Part shown: positions 22,646-33,746 of the stretch, piece after piece | How positions within the stretch are numbered: position 1 is the stretch's first letter | Layout: each line of letters starts with the position of its first letter | DNA from: Eucommia ulmoides | Taxonomy: Eukaryota > Streptophyta > Magnoliopsida > Garryales > Eucommiaceae | Reading direction: 5' to 3' | Length of the DNA: 64,000 bases | Assembly: GCA_016647705.1 (NCBI GenBank) | Contig: CM028328.1 | Coordinates: forward strand, 11,526,614 to 11,590,613 | The notes under the pieces: generated by a model | Seen by the model: only the letters and a program-made list of their open reading frames with translations | Databases searched by the model: none | Told to the model about the DNA's origin: nothing | Made by a program: the position numbers and the translations under genes

Positions 22646-23027
22646 CTAGTTTATACTCACGTAATGCCCAGGATATTGAATTTTTAAAGAGTTCAATTTT
22701 TTTAATGCACATGATTTATTGTTTAATTTGAATTGTTTATTTTATTAATGTATAACTTAAGTAGATTGTAATCTAGATATGTGTATTTAATTTTTATTGT
22801 TAACTTTATTGTAAATTGAATTGCAACGATAATGTATTAAATATATTGTTAAATTATTATTAAATTATGTTTTTAATGATATGATGATATGATTAATCTT
22901 AATGATATGATGATATGATTAATCTTAACCCTACATTTCATGGAAGAATAGGATTTGAGAGATTAAAAATAATTTATTGTGGTTCATTCTAAAGTCTTGA
23001 CTTCTGCTTTTTGTTATAATATATAGA
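22646..23027 (-). mobile_element. Non-autonomous Helitron, 382 bp
   Basis: On the minus strand it starts TCTATATATTATAAC (23027 downward) after a host A, and ends GCATTACGTGAGTATAAACTAG at 22646 before a host T. Its AATGAACCACAAT and CTCAAATCCTATTCT blocks are shared with the Helitron at 47992. Inside, a 25-26 bp unit (AATGATATGATGATATGATT...) is duplicated in tandem at 22873-22928. The 3' hairpin is weak. Confidence 0.6.
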
Positions 23028-23040
23028 TTAAACAATTCAC

Positions 23041-24260
23041 TGTAAAAATCAGTGACTCTTATTCCTTTCTTCTTAATAATGTCTATGTCATTCATTCGAT
23101 GCATGAAAATTTGTTCTCTATTACTTAATTTTGCACTAATAATCATGTTCTTTGTGCTTTTGATGCTTACCACTTCTATATCTTTGATCTTACCATTGGT
23201 TCTCTCCTTTATCAGAGTTTATGTAAGGATGGTTTCTACAAGTTACCTGCTATCTCTCCCCGCTTATACACTTTGTCTGCCTCTATTACCTCGTCTACGA
23301 TTTGGCACAATCGGCTAGGTCATCTATCTGCTAAAGTCACGTCTTACTTGAGTTTTAACAAATTATTACTTTCTCCCTTTAAATCTAAACTATTTTTCTG
23401 CCCTGGGTGTGCTTTGGATAAATCCATACATCTCTAATTTTCGAACTCACATAAAATAAAAATCTTTTTTCCTCTTACTTTAGTTCACTCTGATGTATGT
23501 CAATTGCTTTCTGTCTCTAGTTATAATATTATGTGTTGTTCATTAACGACTACACTCGTTCTATTTGGTTATACTTCATCAACAAAAATTTAAAGTTCTC
23601 CAACATTTCAAAAACTTTTTAGCCTATGTACAAACTCAATTTGCCATACACACCCAATAATTTTAGAGTGATAGGGGTAGGGAATGTGTTAATGGTCTCT
23701 TCAATTTTCTTTATTCCTCCCTAGGTATTCATCATAAACTCACTTGTCCTTATACTCCCGAACAAAATGACCTTGCTGAATGTAAGGACCGCCACATTGC
23801 TGACATGCCTCGTACTCTTCTTCTCACAAGTTATGTTCCTCTCCATTACTGGTCTAAAGTAGTCTCCATTGTTATTCACTTAGGTCCCGTTTGGTAATCA
23901 TTTTCATTCTAGAAATTTCAATCTCATTCCTAGATTTTGGGGATTTCTGTTTGGGAATAGCGTTTGGTAATTTTTGTTCCCATTCCCATTCCATTCCCAT
24001 TTAAGAATTGTGCCCACTTTTTTCTTAAGAAATGAGAAACAAAAAAATGTTATTTCTCATTATTCCCATCCCATTCCCAAAACTACTGCCACTGTTCATC
24101 TGTCGACTGATCACCGTCTACCGCCGTCTGCCACCATCACCACCGGCGACCATCTTCGGCAGCCATCGCCGGCCGCCCATCGTCCGGCCACCGTCAGTCG
24201 TTGGCTGTCCGACCACCGTCACCCACCCGCTAGCCGCCCGACCAAAACAAAAAAAAAGTT

Positions 24261-24294
<34 letters not shown>

Positions 24295-26561
24295 TTTAGG
24301 ATAAAATCGTTACCAAATGTAATTCTGTTCAAAAAAAAAAAAAAATTATCGTTACCAAACGCGATTCTACTCCCAAGAAGGAAACATAATTCTCATCCCA
24401 TTCTCATCCCACTGCTGGGATGGGAGCAGAAACGGTTACCAAATACCACCTTAATTAATCGTCTCCCCTCCTCCAAACTTCAGTGGTCCTCACAATTCTC
24501 CTGTCTTTATGGTCATACTCATTCCTACTCTAAGCTACGTATGTTTGGTTGTGCATGTTATTCGCATTTAGGTGCTTACTTAACTAATAAACTTTTGTTG
24601 TCTGGCCTGCACAATTGGCAGAGTGTACATTTCCCGACATGTTTATTTTAATGAACAACGCTTCCCATTTGTATCTAACACCAGAAGCACTGTACCAGAC
24701 CCATTATCATGGGCCTTTATTCCTCCATTACAACCAACTTATGTTCAACCTCTACAATCGGCTACACAAAATATTTTTCTGTCTTCTACTCATCAACTAT
24801 TTTCGTATCATTATCACGACTGACAAAATCGATCCTTACAGACTAATTCTTCTGAAACTGTCACCCCTAAGGCTCCTCCATCTTTAGTTACCCCGTACGA
24901 TTCGATAGTAACATGTCATTGGGATGACACACGTCGTCCTCTTGTTTAAACAGATGGTACAATCCGATATCGTCTCCCATAGGCTCTACTTACTTAGCTT
25001 TCATCTCCCACTGACGAGTCTACCTACTATACTCAGGCTATTCATGTCCCTGAATGGTGTCAAGCCATGACCAATGAATTTAATGCCTTATTGGAAAACA
25101 AAACTTGGGTTCTTGTCCCTTATTACCCATATCAACATGTTGTGGGTTATAAGTGGGTCTTCAAACTTAAGCATAAAGTAGACAATTTCATTGAGCGATA
25201 CAAAGCTCTCCTAGATGCCAAGGGTTTCCATCAACAAGAGGGTATTGATTTTGATGAGACATTTAGTCCTATAATCAAACCTACCACTATTAGTACTGTG
25301 CTCTACCTTCCCGTATCCTTGGGTTGAACATTACGCCAACTTGACGTGAATAATACCTTTTTTCATGGTGTTTTGGATAAAACTGTCTACATGTCACAAT
25401 CACTAGGTTTCATAGACCTGGCTCGTCCTCAACATGTTTGCCATCTATGAAAGGCTATCTATTGCCTCAAACAAGCGTCTCGAGTTTGGTTCCAACATTT
25501 TAGCATATTCAAGTTATAATATGGTTTTACCTAGAGTCAACCTGGTTATTCTTTATTTATGTATAGCTCTAACTCTGTTGTGATACTTCTTCTTTTATAT
25601 GTCGATGACATTATACTCACTACCAATTAACTATCTCTAGTTTCATCGTTCATCACTACTCTTAGCAAAGATTTTGAGCTTAGTGACCTTGATTTCCTAT
25701 TATACTTTATGGCCCTTGAAGCAACTTCATCCCTTTCTAGCTTACGTCTTTCTCAACTCAAGTATATTATTGATATTCTTGCACATTTCTAGATGACACT
25801 GCAAACTTGCAACACTCTTGTATGTGCCAAAACTTAGTTATCATCTCAAACTGGGGATCTCTTGTTAGATGCCACTGAGTATCGTCAATTGGTTGGCTCC
25901 TTACAGCATCTCACTTTCACCAGACCAGACATTGCTTATGCTGTTTATGATGTTGCTTAGTTCATGATCCAACCTAGGACACACCACCTTATAGCCACCA
26001 AACAAATCCTTCGGTACCTAAAAGGGACTCTGAACTTTAGGCTTTTTTTTTTTTCAATATAGTGCTAACTCCTTGACCTTGAAGGTTTATTTTGATGCTG
26101 ATTAGGCAGGTTACCCTAATTCCTGTCGCTCTACCATTAGTTTATGTGTGTATTCTTGAGCTCCAATCTGATCTCTTGGATCACCAAGAGACAATCTACT
26201 GTCTCTCGATCAAGTGCTGAAGCTGAGTACTGATCTCTGGCCCATGTTTGTGCCAAATCTACATGGGTACTTCATCTGCTCCAGGTGTTGCAAATTCTCA
26301 TATCCACGCCTATTACCTTATTTTATGATAATCTCAGCACTATATATATGGTCTCAAATCCTGTGTTCCACCCTCGTACTAAGCATATTGAACTAGATTA
26401 TCACTTTATACATGAACGTATTCTTACTGCACACATCTAGTTCAATTTGTTCCTTCTATTGATCAACTCGCTGACCTATTTACTAAGAGACTCCACAAAA
26501 CACGCTTTTATTTTCTACGAACCAAATTCAACTCTCTAGGGTAGCCGCGTTTATGGGGGAG
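23041..26561 (+). pseudogene. Copia retrotransposon 3 (plus strand), wrecked gag-pol
   Basis: It opens within the protease/GAG-pre-integrase region (LTIGSLLYQSLCKDGFYKLP-like sequence, then WHNRLGHLS with the His pair, and CPGC). Integrase follows (LVHSDVC at about 23483-23503, TPEQNDLAECKDRH at about 23755), then after the MITE at 23883-24450 the YSKLRMFGCACYSHL region. RT begins with EWCQAMTNEFNALLENKTW (25048 on) and has KWVFKLK, GFHQQEGIDFDETFSP, YVDD at about 25597, and an RNase H end (CSSRSSAEAEY-like at about 26205, HIELDYHFI at about 26388). Many stops are present. It ends at the PPT TTATGGGGGA (26551-26560). The 5' end is missing: a Helitron abuts it on the left. It is from a different Copia family than elements 1, 2 and 4. 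Confidence 0.85.
23883..24450 (+). mobile_element. PIF/Harbinger-like MITE with TTA target duplication
   Basis: The ends are GGTCCCGTTTGGTAA and, inverted, GGTGGTATTTGGTAA. TTA flanks it on both sides (23880-23882 and 24451-24453). Removing one TTA and the element restores the Copia reading frame (IHL|INRLPS), which fixes the boundaries. Subterminal repeats GTTACCAAACGCGATTCT recur near the right end and are shared with the copy ending at 63990. The GC-rich middle (about 24100-24240) gives a spurious open frame. Confidence 0.85.
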
Positions 26562-26760
26562 TATTAAACCCTCTATTCATTTCATATCCGTCAAAATTTA
26601 TATTCATTTTATATCAGTTACAAATATGTATTTTAGATATTTAGAATTAATTTCTTATCAATTTTAAATCTGTAAATTAGGAACAGTATAGACACACACT
26701 ATAAGTAAAATTGTAAATTAATAAAAAAATAAAGATAATATATATAAAATGCGATCCGGT
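26562..26760 (+). mobile_element. 3' LTR start of Copia 3
   Basis: TATTAAACCCTC follows the PPT directly; a canonical TGTTAAACC is likely to have mutated by a G to A change. The LTR end was not recognised and the right boundary is approximate. Confidence 0.4.
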
Positions 26761-26889
26761 CACGTTGTTTGGTTAATATTTCAAAAATTAAAATCATTTC
26801 GATTTTCAACGCTAAAGCCAAAATTGTTTGATCAATTATAAACTCAAACATTCGGTTTGATTTGGTTTAGTTGCCCAGTGTGGTTCAAT

Positions 26890-28099
26890 CAATGTTTTAA
26901 AAACCGGACCGGACCGGCCGGTCGGACCGGTTAAACCGTCGACCGGTCACCTTTTCGGTCCGGAAATACCCCAAAACCGGATGGGGCTAAAAACGGGCTA
27001 ACCGGACGGTTCAACCCGGTTCAACCGCGAACCGGTGAACCGGTCCGGTTTTTCTCGAACCGGGCGGTTTTTGCCCATCCCCTACCATATAAATACTAAC
27101 CCTAAAAAAAACCCAAGCCCTTCCCCGTCGTTCGTGTTCCCGTTCCCGATTGCGTTTGGCAAGAACCGTTCCATCAATCTCTCTGTCTCAATCTCTCAAT
27201 CCCTTCTCCCATTTCACCCTAATTTCTTCCGATTACAAACATTCCCAAGAGAGCCACTCAGATTTCAGCCGATTTCGTGGTCGATTTCCTTCCCAACGAG
27301 ATCCAACCTTCGAACGGCGAACGACGGCCAGACGGTGAACGACGGCCAGATGGCGAACGACGGACGATGGCCAGACGGCAGACGGCAGACGACGGACGGA
27401 CGACGGCCAGACGCCAGACGGACTTCACTGCACACTGCAGCAGTAAGTTTTTTTTTTTTTTTGTCTGAATTTTTTATTTGATTTGTTAGTTAATAGTTCG
27501 TTTGTCTGACTTGAGTTGTTGATCACTTGTTTCGGTTGATAGTTCGTTTTAGTTTTGTTCTTGATCACTTGTTTCGGTTGAGTTACATATTGTTGATCAC
27601 TTGTTTCGGTTGAGTTCTTCACTGTGTGGCGTCATTGGCGTGTTCTTCACTGTGTGGCTTCACTGTTTTCAGATCAGTTGAGACTTGAGATGTGGATTGT
27701 TGATTATATATAATTGTATATAATTGTTATGGATGATTTGGACTCTACAATTATTTTTGTGGTTGTTGGGCAATTTTTTTTGAACTCTTGAATGATGTAA
27801 TGTTGTTTTATTAAAAAATGTGTTTTTTGTTTATGAATTATGTATTGATAAATGATAATTTGAGTTTGAGTCTTTAAAGTTAATAGAATTTGGTGGATCT
27901 TGTTTTTTATGTTTATTTTTTTTTCAAATAAATGTGTGTGTATATATATATTTTGTATTTTTTTATTTAAATAAATATATATAAAAAATAATTATGACGT
28001 AATTATGACATCACCGGTTCAACCGCGGTTCGCCTACCGGTTCACCCGTGACCCAATAATATTTCCGGTTCGATGTCCGGTCCCGTTTTTAAAACATTG
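26890..28099 (+). mobile_element. hAT-superfamily non-autonomous element, 8-bp target duplication
   Basis: Inverted ends CAATGTTTTAAAAACCGGAC and (reverse) CAATGTTTTAAAAACGGGAC, flanked by a perfect GGTTCAAT duplication (26882-26889 and 28100-28107). Both subterminal regions are dense in CCGGT/ACCGG motifs (26912-27060 and 28010-28085), a likely transposase-binding landscape. Inside is a TATA-like ATATAAATAC (about 27087), a C/T-rich leader, a GAC-rich minisatellite (27306-27425), and GCAGCAGTAAGTTT (about 27437), which reads as a splice donor. This suggests that the promoter, leader and first exon of the parent transposon or a captured gene are kept while the transposase body is lost. Confidence 0.85.
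27306..27425 (+). repeat. GACGGCCAGACGG-type minisatellite inside the hAT element
   Basis: Irregular repeats of GACGGCCAGA and GACGGACGA units, 10-17 bases each. They keep several frames open and are the source of the Arg/Asp-rich hypothetical translations. Confidence 0.75.
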
Positions 28100-28587
28100 G
28101 GTTCAATTGCAATCCCTTGAACTTCCATGACATCTTTACCCCTACGTTACCCTCGTGACAAGCGATGAGCCTTACGATTTCCGACTTGTATCGTAGTGCT
28201 TGACCGGCTTCTTGAAGTCTTCGAATTTGATTAGTACAAATCGAACCACCAAACCAAAGGTGAAATCAAAGCAATTCCTTCCTTTCCTCTTTATCCAAAT
28301 CCAAAGCTAAAACACCCAACTGATCTTCTTCTCTTCTAATCTCTTCTGTTCTATTCTCTTCTGTCCGACTGATCTCTCACATCCTGTGCACGCGGATCGA
28401 GATTTTGCGATAAACCCATTTGAGAATTCGATTTTTCTCGTATTGGGTCTCTCTTTTTTGGATCGATCACTGATCTCAGTCTGTCAATTGAATCATCAGC
28501 CAAACCCTAGAAAAAGAAGAGAGGGGGGTTTTATGATTTGAGCTCAAAAGAACATCGATTGCTCGGTTTTTCAGCTGCGGAGAGCTC

Positions 28588-28668
28588 ATGGCTTTTCATC
28601 TTTTGGATGATTCAGACTCGGCGTGGAGTCAATTTAGAAGGTTTTTAACTCACGCACCCTTTTGCTGA
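28588..28668 (+). promoter_or_regulatory. Upstream ORF 1 in the GnT II leader (26 codons)
   Basis: ATG GCT TTT ... TGC TGA, encoding MAFHLLDDSDSAWSQFRRFL and six more residues. If translated it would lower initiation at the main ATG. If the possible 5' UTR intron is spliced, its C-terminus changes and it ends at 28757 instead. Confidence 0.4.
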
Positions 28669-28715
28669 TTTGGTTTCTCCTCCACTGTGTTACTCCACTT
28701 AATTTTTCTGCCACC

Positions 28716-28757
28716 ATGATGATTACTGTTTATTCAAGTATTTGTTATGCTCTTTAA
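28716..28757 (+). promoter_or_regulatory. Upstream ORF 2 in the GnT II leader (13 codons)
   Basis: GCCACCATGATG is a near-ideal initiation context, giving MMITVYSSICYAL and a stop only 11 bases before the GnT II ATG. It may equally lie within a leader intron. Confidence 0.35.
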
Positions 28758-28768
28758 GCTTTAGAGCT

Positions 28769-30070
28769 ATGGCTCCATCAAAGAAACTCAAAATTAAAAA
28801 TGCGGCTTTACGCCGATTCCTCTCTGTAGTATTGATTACACTGTTAGGGGTTCTCCTAATCCTAGTTCTCCTTAGAACAAATTCAATCCCCAATTTTGTG
28901 ACCCCATCTTCAAGCGAAATCGAGGATAATCCTGATCTAATTCATGTCCACCGCCAATTTAGTTCAAAACCTAACCTCCCCAAACAGAATGATTTGTCGA
29001 TTTCATTACAAAAACGAAACCAACTACCTCCGAGAAACTCCGATTTGTACCCGAATTTGCCCAAAGATCATGTAATAATCGTTCTCTACGTCCACAATCG
29101 CCCCCAATATCTTCAAGTAGTCATTGATAGCCTTTCACAAGTAGTAGGAGTAAGCGAAACCCTCCTTATTGTTAGCCACGACGGCTATTTCGAAGAGATG
29201 AACAAGATTGTGGAAAGCATCAGATTTTGCCAAGTGAAGCAAATATTTTCGCCGTTTTCCCCCCATTTGTTTCCGGATAGTTTTCCCGGTGTTTCTCCGA
29301 CGGATTGCAAAGATAAAGAAGACCCGATTCAAAATAAATGCCATGGGACCCAAGATCAATATGGGAACCATCGATCGCCCAAAATCGTTTCTTTAAAACA
29401 CCATTGGTGGTGGATGATGAACACGGTTTGGGACGGTTTGGACGAGACTTATCACCATTCAGGTCATATTCTTTTCATCGAAGAGGATCATTTTATATAC
29501 CCAAATGCGTATCGAAATCTGCAATCACTTATCAAATTGAAGCCCGAAAAGTGCCCTAATTGCTATGCGGCGAATTTAGCACCGTGCGATGTGAAATTAA
29601 GGGGCGAGGGGTGGGATAAATTGATCGCTGAGAGGATGGGGAACGTTGGATACTCATTCAACCGGACCGTTTGGACGAAGATCCACAAAAAAGCGAGGGA
29701 ATTTTGCTTCTTTGACGATTACAATTGGGATATCACGATGTGGGCCACGGTTTTTCCTTCATTTGGTGGGCCCGTTTACACCCTCCGCGGGCCCAGGACA
29801 AGCGCAGTCCATTTCGGGAAATGTGGGCTCCATCAGGGGCAAGGGGCCAAAGCTGCTTGCGTTGATAACGGGAATTTGAAGATCGAAGTGGGAGAGATCG
29901 ATAAGGTTGGAAATATCAAAGAAGAGTGGGGAGTTCATGTTTATAAGCACCAACCGGGGTACCAAGCGGGGTTCAGGGGTTGGGGAGGCTGGGGAGACAC
30001 CAGGGACCACCGGTTATGTTTGGAGTTTGCTAACATGTATAACTCCAGGTTCAAAGAATCTTTGTTCTGA
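28769..30070 (+). CDS. MGAT2: Alpha-1,6-mannosyl-glycoprotein 2-beta-N-acetylglucosaminyltransferase (GnT II), 433 aa
   Basis: This Golgi enzyme (glycosyltransferase family 16) adds the second GlcNAc, beta-1,2, to the alpha-1,6 mannose arm of N-glycans, after GnT I and mannosidase II. It is a single-exon type II membrane protein: a basic cytosolic tail (residues 1-16, MAPSKKLKIKNAALRR), one membrane anchor (about 17-35), a variable stem to about 95, and the catalytic domain 100-433. Visible motifs: LPKDHVIIVLYVHNRPQYL (97-115), LIVSHDGYF (133-141), the donor/metal site EEDH (238-241), GNVGYSFNRT (291-300, also an N-glycosylation sequon), FFDDYNWDITMW (314-325) with the likely catalytic Asp region, HFGKCGLHQG (348-357), and GWGGWGDTRDH (404-414). 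Length matches the Arabidopsis protein (about 430 aa). The ATG at 28769 is chosen because the open frame upstream has no other ATG and MAPSKKLK is the family-like start. No frameshift or missing motif was seen. Confidence 0.95.
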   Translation: MAPSKKLKIKNAALRRFLSVVLITLLGVLLILVLLRTNSIPNFVTPSSSEIEDNPDLIHVHRQFSSKPNLPKQNDLSISLQKRNQLPPRNSDLYPNLPKDHVIIVLYVHNRPQYLQVVIDSLSQVVGVSETLLIVSHDGYFEEMNKIVESIRFCQVKQIFSPFSPHLFPDSFPGVSPTDCKDKEDPIQNKCHGTQDQYGNHRSPKIVSLKHHWWWMMNTVWDGLDETYHHSGHILFIEEDHFIYPNAYRNLQSLIKLKPEKCPNCYAANLAPCDVKLRGEGWDKLIAERMGNVGYSFNRTVWTKIHKKAREFCFFDDYNWDITMWATVFPSFGGPVYTLRGPRTSAVHFGKCGLHQGQGAKAACVDNGNLKIEVGEIDKVGNIKEEWGVHVYKHQPGYQAGFRGWGGWGDTRDHRLCLEFANMYNSRFKESLF

Positions 30071-31569
30071 ACAGTTTTTTTGTCGGGTATGTTGAATTCC
30101 ACTTTTCTTCTTATTTTTTTTTTTCAGTTATTCATTAGAAGCAAGCATATGATTATATATCTTTTTTGTAGTATTTTGCAATATTACTATAAGTTTCAAT
30201 GATTTGGAATTGTACGCGTAAGCTAACTAAGGGCGGTATACGTGAGAACGAAGAATTATATGTAACCTAGTTTTTTTTATACCGGAATTCGAATAATGTG
30301 TTGATTTTAAAAATTCCCCTTTTTCGTAGAAATTGAGTAAGTAGTTGAATGGGAGATGAATCTTGTTCTCAAGAGCTTCTTTAGTTTTCTTGGTTACCTT
30401 TTTATTTGTGTATTCTGGGCTGTGGTTTTCCTGTACTTTTAGTTATGCGAGGAATGGAGAGGGGAGAGAATTTCAGTTGGATAGAAAGTAGCGTTATACA
30501 GATTGATTTACTATTTTGCCCAGTTTTTTTGAAAGAAAATAAAGTTTTTGTAAGGGCATATCAGTCTTTTTCGAAAACTTTCTTCCAATTTTTTCTTATT
30601 TAACAAGAGAACTCAGCATGTTTGGTACGCTGAATTGAAGGGCATTTCATTTCATTTCATTCCCATATTTTGGTACGTAGGCTATTTGTTAATCCAACAA
30701 GTCATGGATTTATCCCAAATCAAATGTGATATTAGGTGGGATGATTTCAAAGTTGAGAAACATTGATAAATCAGATGTTGAGTTTTAATTTGACATATCC
30801 TATGTCATTTTTATAAATATTAAGGATATTATTTGTCATTTTCATAAGGGCAAATTTCATTTTTGACTCTCTAGTTTTTAACTAATTTTTATGTGGTCCG
30901 GTAAACTTGGTGCGTTTCACTTTGAACTTTGTATGCTTAATTACAATTTTAATTATTTCTCTCATCTAATTTACCTGTTACGGAATAAGAGGTAAATTTG
31001 TAATTGTATAATTTTTTTGTTTTTTATTATCTTTTTCTTTCTTCTTCACCGATCCTCTTCCCACCCCCAATTACCTTTTCTGGCCACCACCACCTCAAGC
31101 CACTTTTCGTTGTTACGGGCATTGATTTCAAAGCAGACGACTTGGAGGTTCTGGGTGGCTGGCAGGGATGATCACACCGACTCCTGGTTTGAGAGCTGCG
31201 TCGATTCCTTCATAACTTAGACCGCCTCATACTCAAACAAGTTACCTGTGGAGTTTAGGTTTTGTGTCCTGTCTCCATTTCCGGATGCTTTGAGGTTAAA
31301 GATTAACCTAATTTCTTCCCAAAAATTACCATATTTCATTAATATCTATAGATTAATCGAGGGACCTAAATTTTCCTGTAGACATTCTTCGGCACCGAAG
31401 AGCCGGAATATCTGAACAAGGCATTCAACAACGAAGTAGCGGAAGCAACTCTCAACATAATTAGCGATTATGTTTCATCATCCTTTAAACAGAAGAAAGA
31501 TAAAAACATAGTAAAAAATGGTTGTTTTGAAATGATCAGATTAACAAGGAGAGATTAGGGAAGGAGATT
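30071..31569. other. 3' flank of GnT II and intergenic DNA
   Basis: No gene seen. The first 300 bases are T-rich and probably carry the 3' UTR. Around 30845-31250 the sequence (GGCAAATTTCATTTTTGACT ... and a C-rich middle) looks like a degraded MITE but no end pair could be fixed. Confidence 0.45.
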
Positions 31570-33167
31570 TTTACACAATAAATGCATTTAAAAAAAAAAA
31601 AAAATACTGGCAACAATGATTTTTTATCTTATTTACGAGACACAAGTATTCCGGTATTCGGAACACCGGGATCACTGAATATATATATATATTTTTAATT
31701 CGATGGTCCCGGTGTTGTGAACCGGGATTAATTTTTTTTTTTTTTTTTTTTCATGTTCCCAAACAGTGAAACAGTGATACAACCTTGCATTTTGAAATAG
31801 TCCCGGTGTTTTAAACGTCGCGACTAGGTTAGAGAGAGAGAGGGGCACAGAGAAAAGGAAGAAGTCAGAGAAGAAGAGGTCCAAATACACTTAAAAAGAT
31901 TTTTGACACTTTAGACCCCTAAAGTTTGACCATTATTTTACTTTGATTGTTATAATTTTAATTTCTTTTATTTTTTTTATTTTTTACTGTTTTTTTTTAA
32001 TTTCGTTTTTTTATAAAGATTTTTTTTTTTGTTTGTTAATTTTTTTTTTTTAATTTCATTTTTCTTTCTTTTTTATGCAAAACTTTTTTTAATTTCTTAT
32101 TTTTTTTAGTTTCGTTTTTTCTTTTTTTTTTTTAAAGAAAATAAATATTTTTAGTTTCGTTTTCTTTCATCAAATAAAATGAAAAATAGATATTTTGCTT
32201 TTTAATTTAAATGTTCTCTGATATGATCGCTTATCAAATATCAATGATTTAATAAAGATGATCCCCAAGAAAGTTTAATATAGCGAGCTTTAAGTTCGAG
32301 TTTTTTTAATTTAATAAAAAAATATTTTTACTTTATTAATAATAAAAAATATTTTTACTTCAAAAATTCCAATTAAAATTCAACTATTTAAAAAAAAAAA
32401 AAATCGATAATATTCGAAACCAAACCAACAAATTTTCAAAGAGAATTCAAGTGAAATTCAAATATTTTTACTTTAACCACCGGCAGCAGCACCATCATTA
32501 GCACCTTCTCCGCCGACTCAAACGACGGGTAAAGACACTCCACGGTGATCAAGTAAGGTCAGCTAATTTCAGTCTTCGACACCATCGTCTCCGCTTAGGG
32601 GATTTTCGAATTAGGTTTCTTCAATACAAGGAACTCCAGGAATTATTACGTCTCGCGGTGGTGGCACTACTGGACCCCAATACCGTGGAGTGTCTTTACC
32701 CGTCATTTGAGTCGGCGGAGAAGGTGCTGATGATGGTGTTGCCGCCAGCGGTTGAAGTAAAAATAGTTGAATTTCACTTTCATTGATATTTGATAGACGA
32801 TCATATCGGGAATATTTAAATTTAAAACAAAATATTTATTTTTCATTTTATTTGATGAAAAAAAATGAAACTAAAAAAAAAAAAAAAGAAATTAAAAAAA
32901 GTTTTGCATAAAAAAGAAAGAAAAATGAAATTTAAAAAAAAAAAAAAAATTAACAAAAAAAAAAAATGTTTTCTTTATAAAAAAAACTAAATGAAAAAAA
33001 AGAAGAGAGTAAAAACTAAAAAAAAATGTTTTATTTTTCTTAAAAAATAAAAGAAATTAAAATTATAACAATGAAATAATGGTCAAACTTTAGGGGTATG
33101 AAGTGTCAAAAATCCTTTTAAGTGTATTTGGATCTCTTCTTCTTTGACTTCTTCCTTTTCTCTAAGC

Positions 33168-33212
<45 letters not shown>

Positions 33213-33432
33213 ACTTAGTCACGGCGTTTAAAATGCAGGGACTATTTCAAAATGCAACACCGTTTTACTGTTTGGAAACATGAAAATTAAAAAAAAAAAA
33301 ATATTCAGTGATACCAGTGTTCGGAACACTGGAATCTTAGTCCCAGGGCCAAGCACCGGGACACTTGTGTCTTGTAAATAAGATAAAAAGCCATTGTTAT
33401 CAGTATTTTTTTTTTTTTTTTAAAATGCATTT
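31570..33432. repeat. Long foldback inverted repeat (about 1.86 kb)
   Basis: The left arm (31570 to about 32545) and right arm (about 32677 to 33432) are imperfect reverse complements. Matching landmarks: TTTACACAATAAATGCATTT at 31569 with AAAATGCATTTATTTTGTAA at 33421; the GGTGTTCCG/CGGAACAC blocks; GAGGTCCAAATACACTTAAA at 31877 with TTTAAGTGTATTTGGATCTC at 33117; AGTTTGACCATTATTT at 31923 with the complement at 33078; and GTAAAGACACTCCACGGT at 32529 with ACCGTGGAGTGTCTTTAC at 32683. The left arm is longer because of T-rich insertions; the central loop is about 130 bp. The ends differ by only one base over about 20 bases, as in a Foldback or long-TIR Mutator-like element. No coding region and no sure target duplication were seen. 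Confidence 0.85.
33172..33209 (+). repeat. (TC)n microsatellite in the right foldback arm
   Basis: About 18 CT units; the left arm has only a short GAGAGAGAGAG at the matching place (31833-31843), so the repeat length differs between arms. Confidence 0.9.
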
Positions 33433-33689
33433 ATTTTGTAAAGAACTCATTGGGGAGGCTGTTTGGACAAAAGTAGAAATGAATGATTATCAAAGCTTCA
33501 CCAAAGCAAACCAAATTGTTGATCTTGTTAGTTACGTTCATTTTAAAAATAAATGAATAAAAATAATTTTTGTCCATTATCCCACTATTTATTGTCCAAT
33601 ATCCCACTTTTCCTTTAGTGAATGTAAAATGGGAAAGTGACAATGAGTTATAACTACCCATTAGTTAGAATTCCTCTTCTTTTGATGGG

Positions 33690-33691
<2 letters not shown>

Positions 33692-33742
<51 letters not shown>
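33692..33742 (+). repeat. (TA)n microsatellite
   Basis: About 25 uninterrupted TA units. Confidence 0.95.

Positions 33743-33746
<4 letters not shown>

Larger units (their letters stand above)
28262..28768 (+). promoter_or_regulatory. Likely promoter-proximal region and 5' leader of GnT II
   Basis: C/T-rich tracts (28290-28380) fit a plant core promoter or leader. The leader holds at least two upstream reading frames (28588-28668 and 28716-28757). A short 5' UTR intron (AAG|GTTTTT at 28641 to TTCAAG at 28738) is possible but the sites are weak. The hAT element ends only about 670 bp before the start codon. Confidence 0.45.

Noticed and set aside
23974..24651. 225-codon open frame
   Set aside because: It crosses the right end of the PIF/Harbinger-like MITE into Copia sequence; its Pro/Lys-rich parts come from the MITE middle and poly(A) runs.
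26592..26880. Complete 3' LTR of Copia 3 up to the hAT element
   Set aside because: No terminal CA with a matching start was found, so only the beginning is annotated.
27035..27481. 148-codon open frame in the hAT element as a protein gene
   Set aside because: No ATG context or domain support; the Arg/Asp-rich part is a minisatellite. It may be part of a transcribed leader, so it is described only as such.
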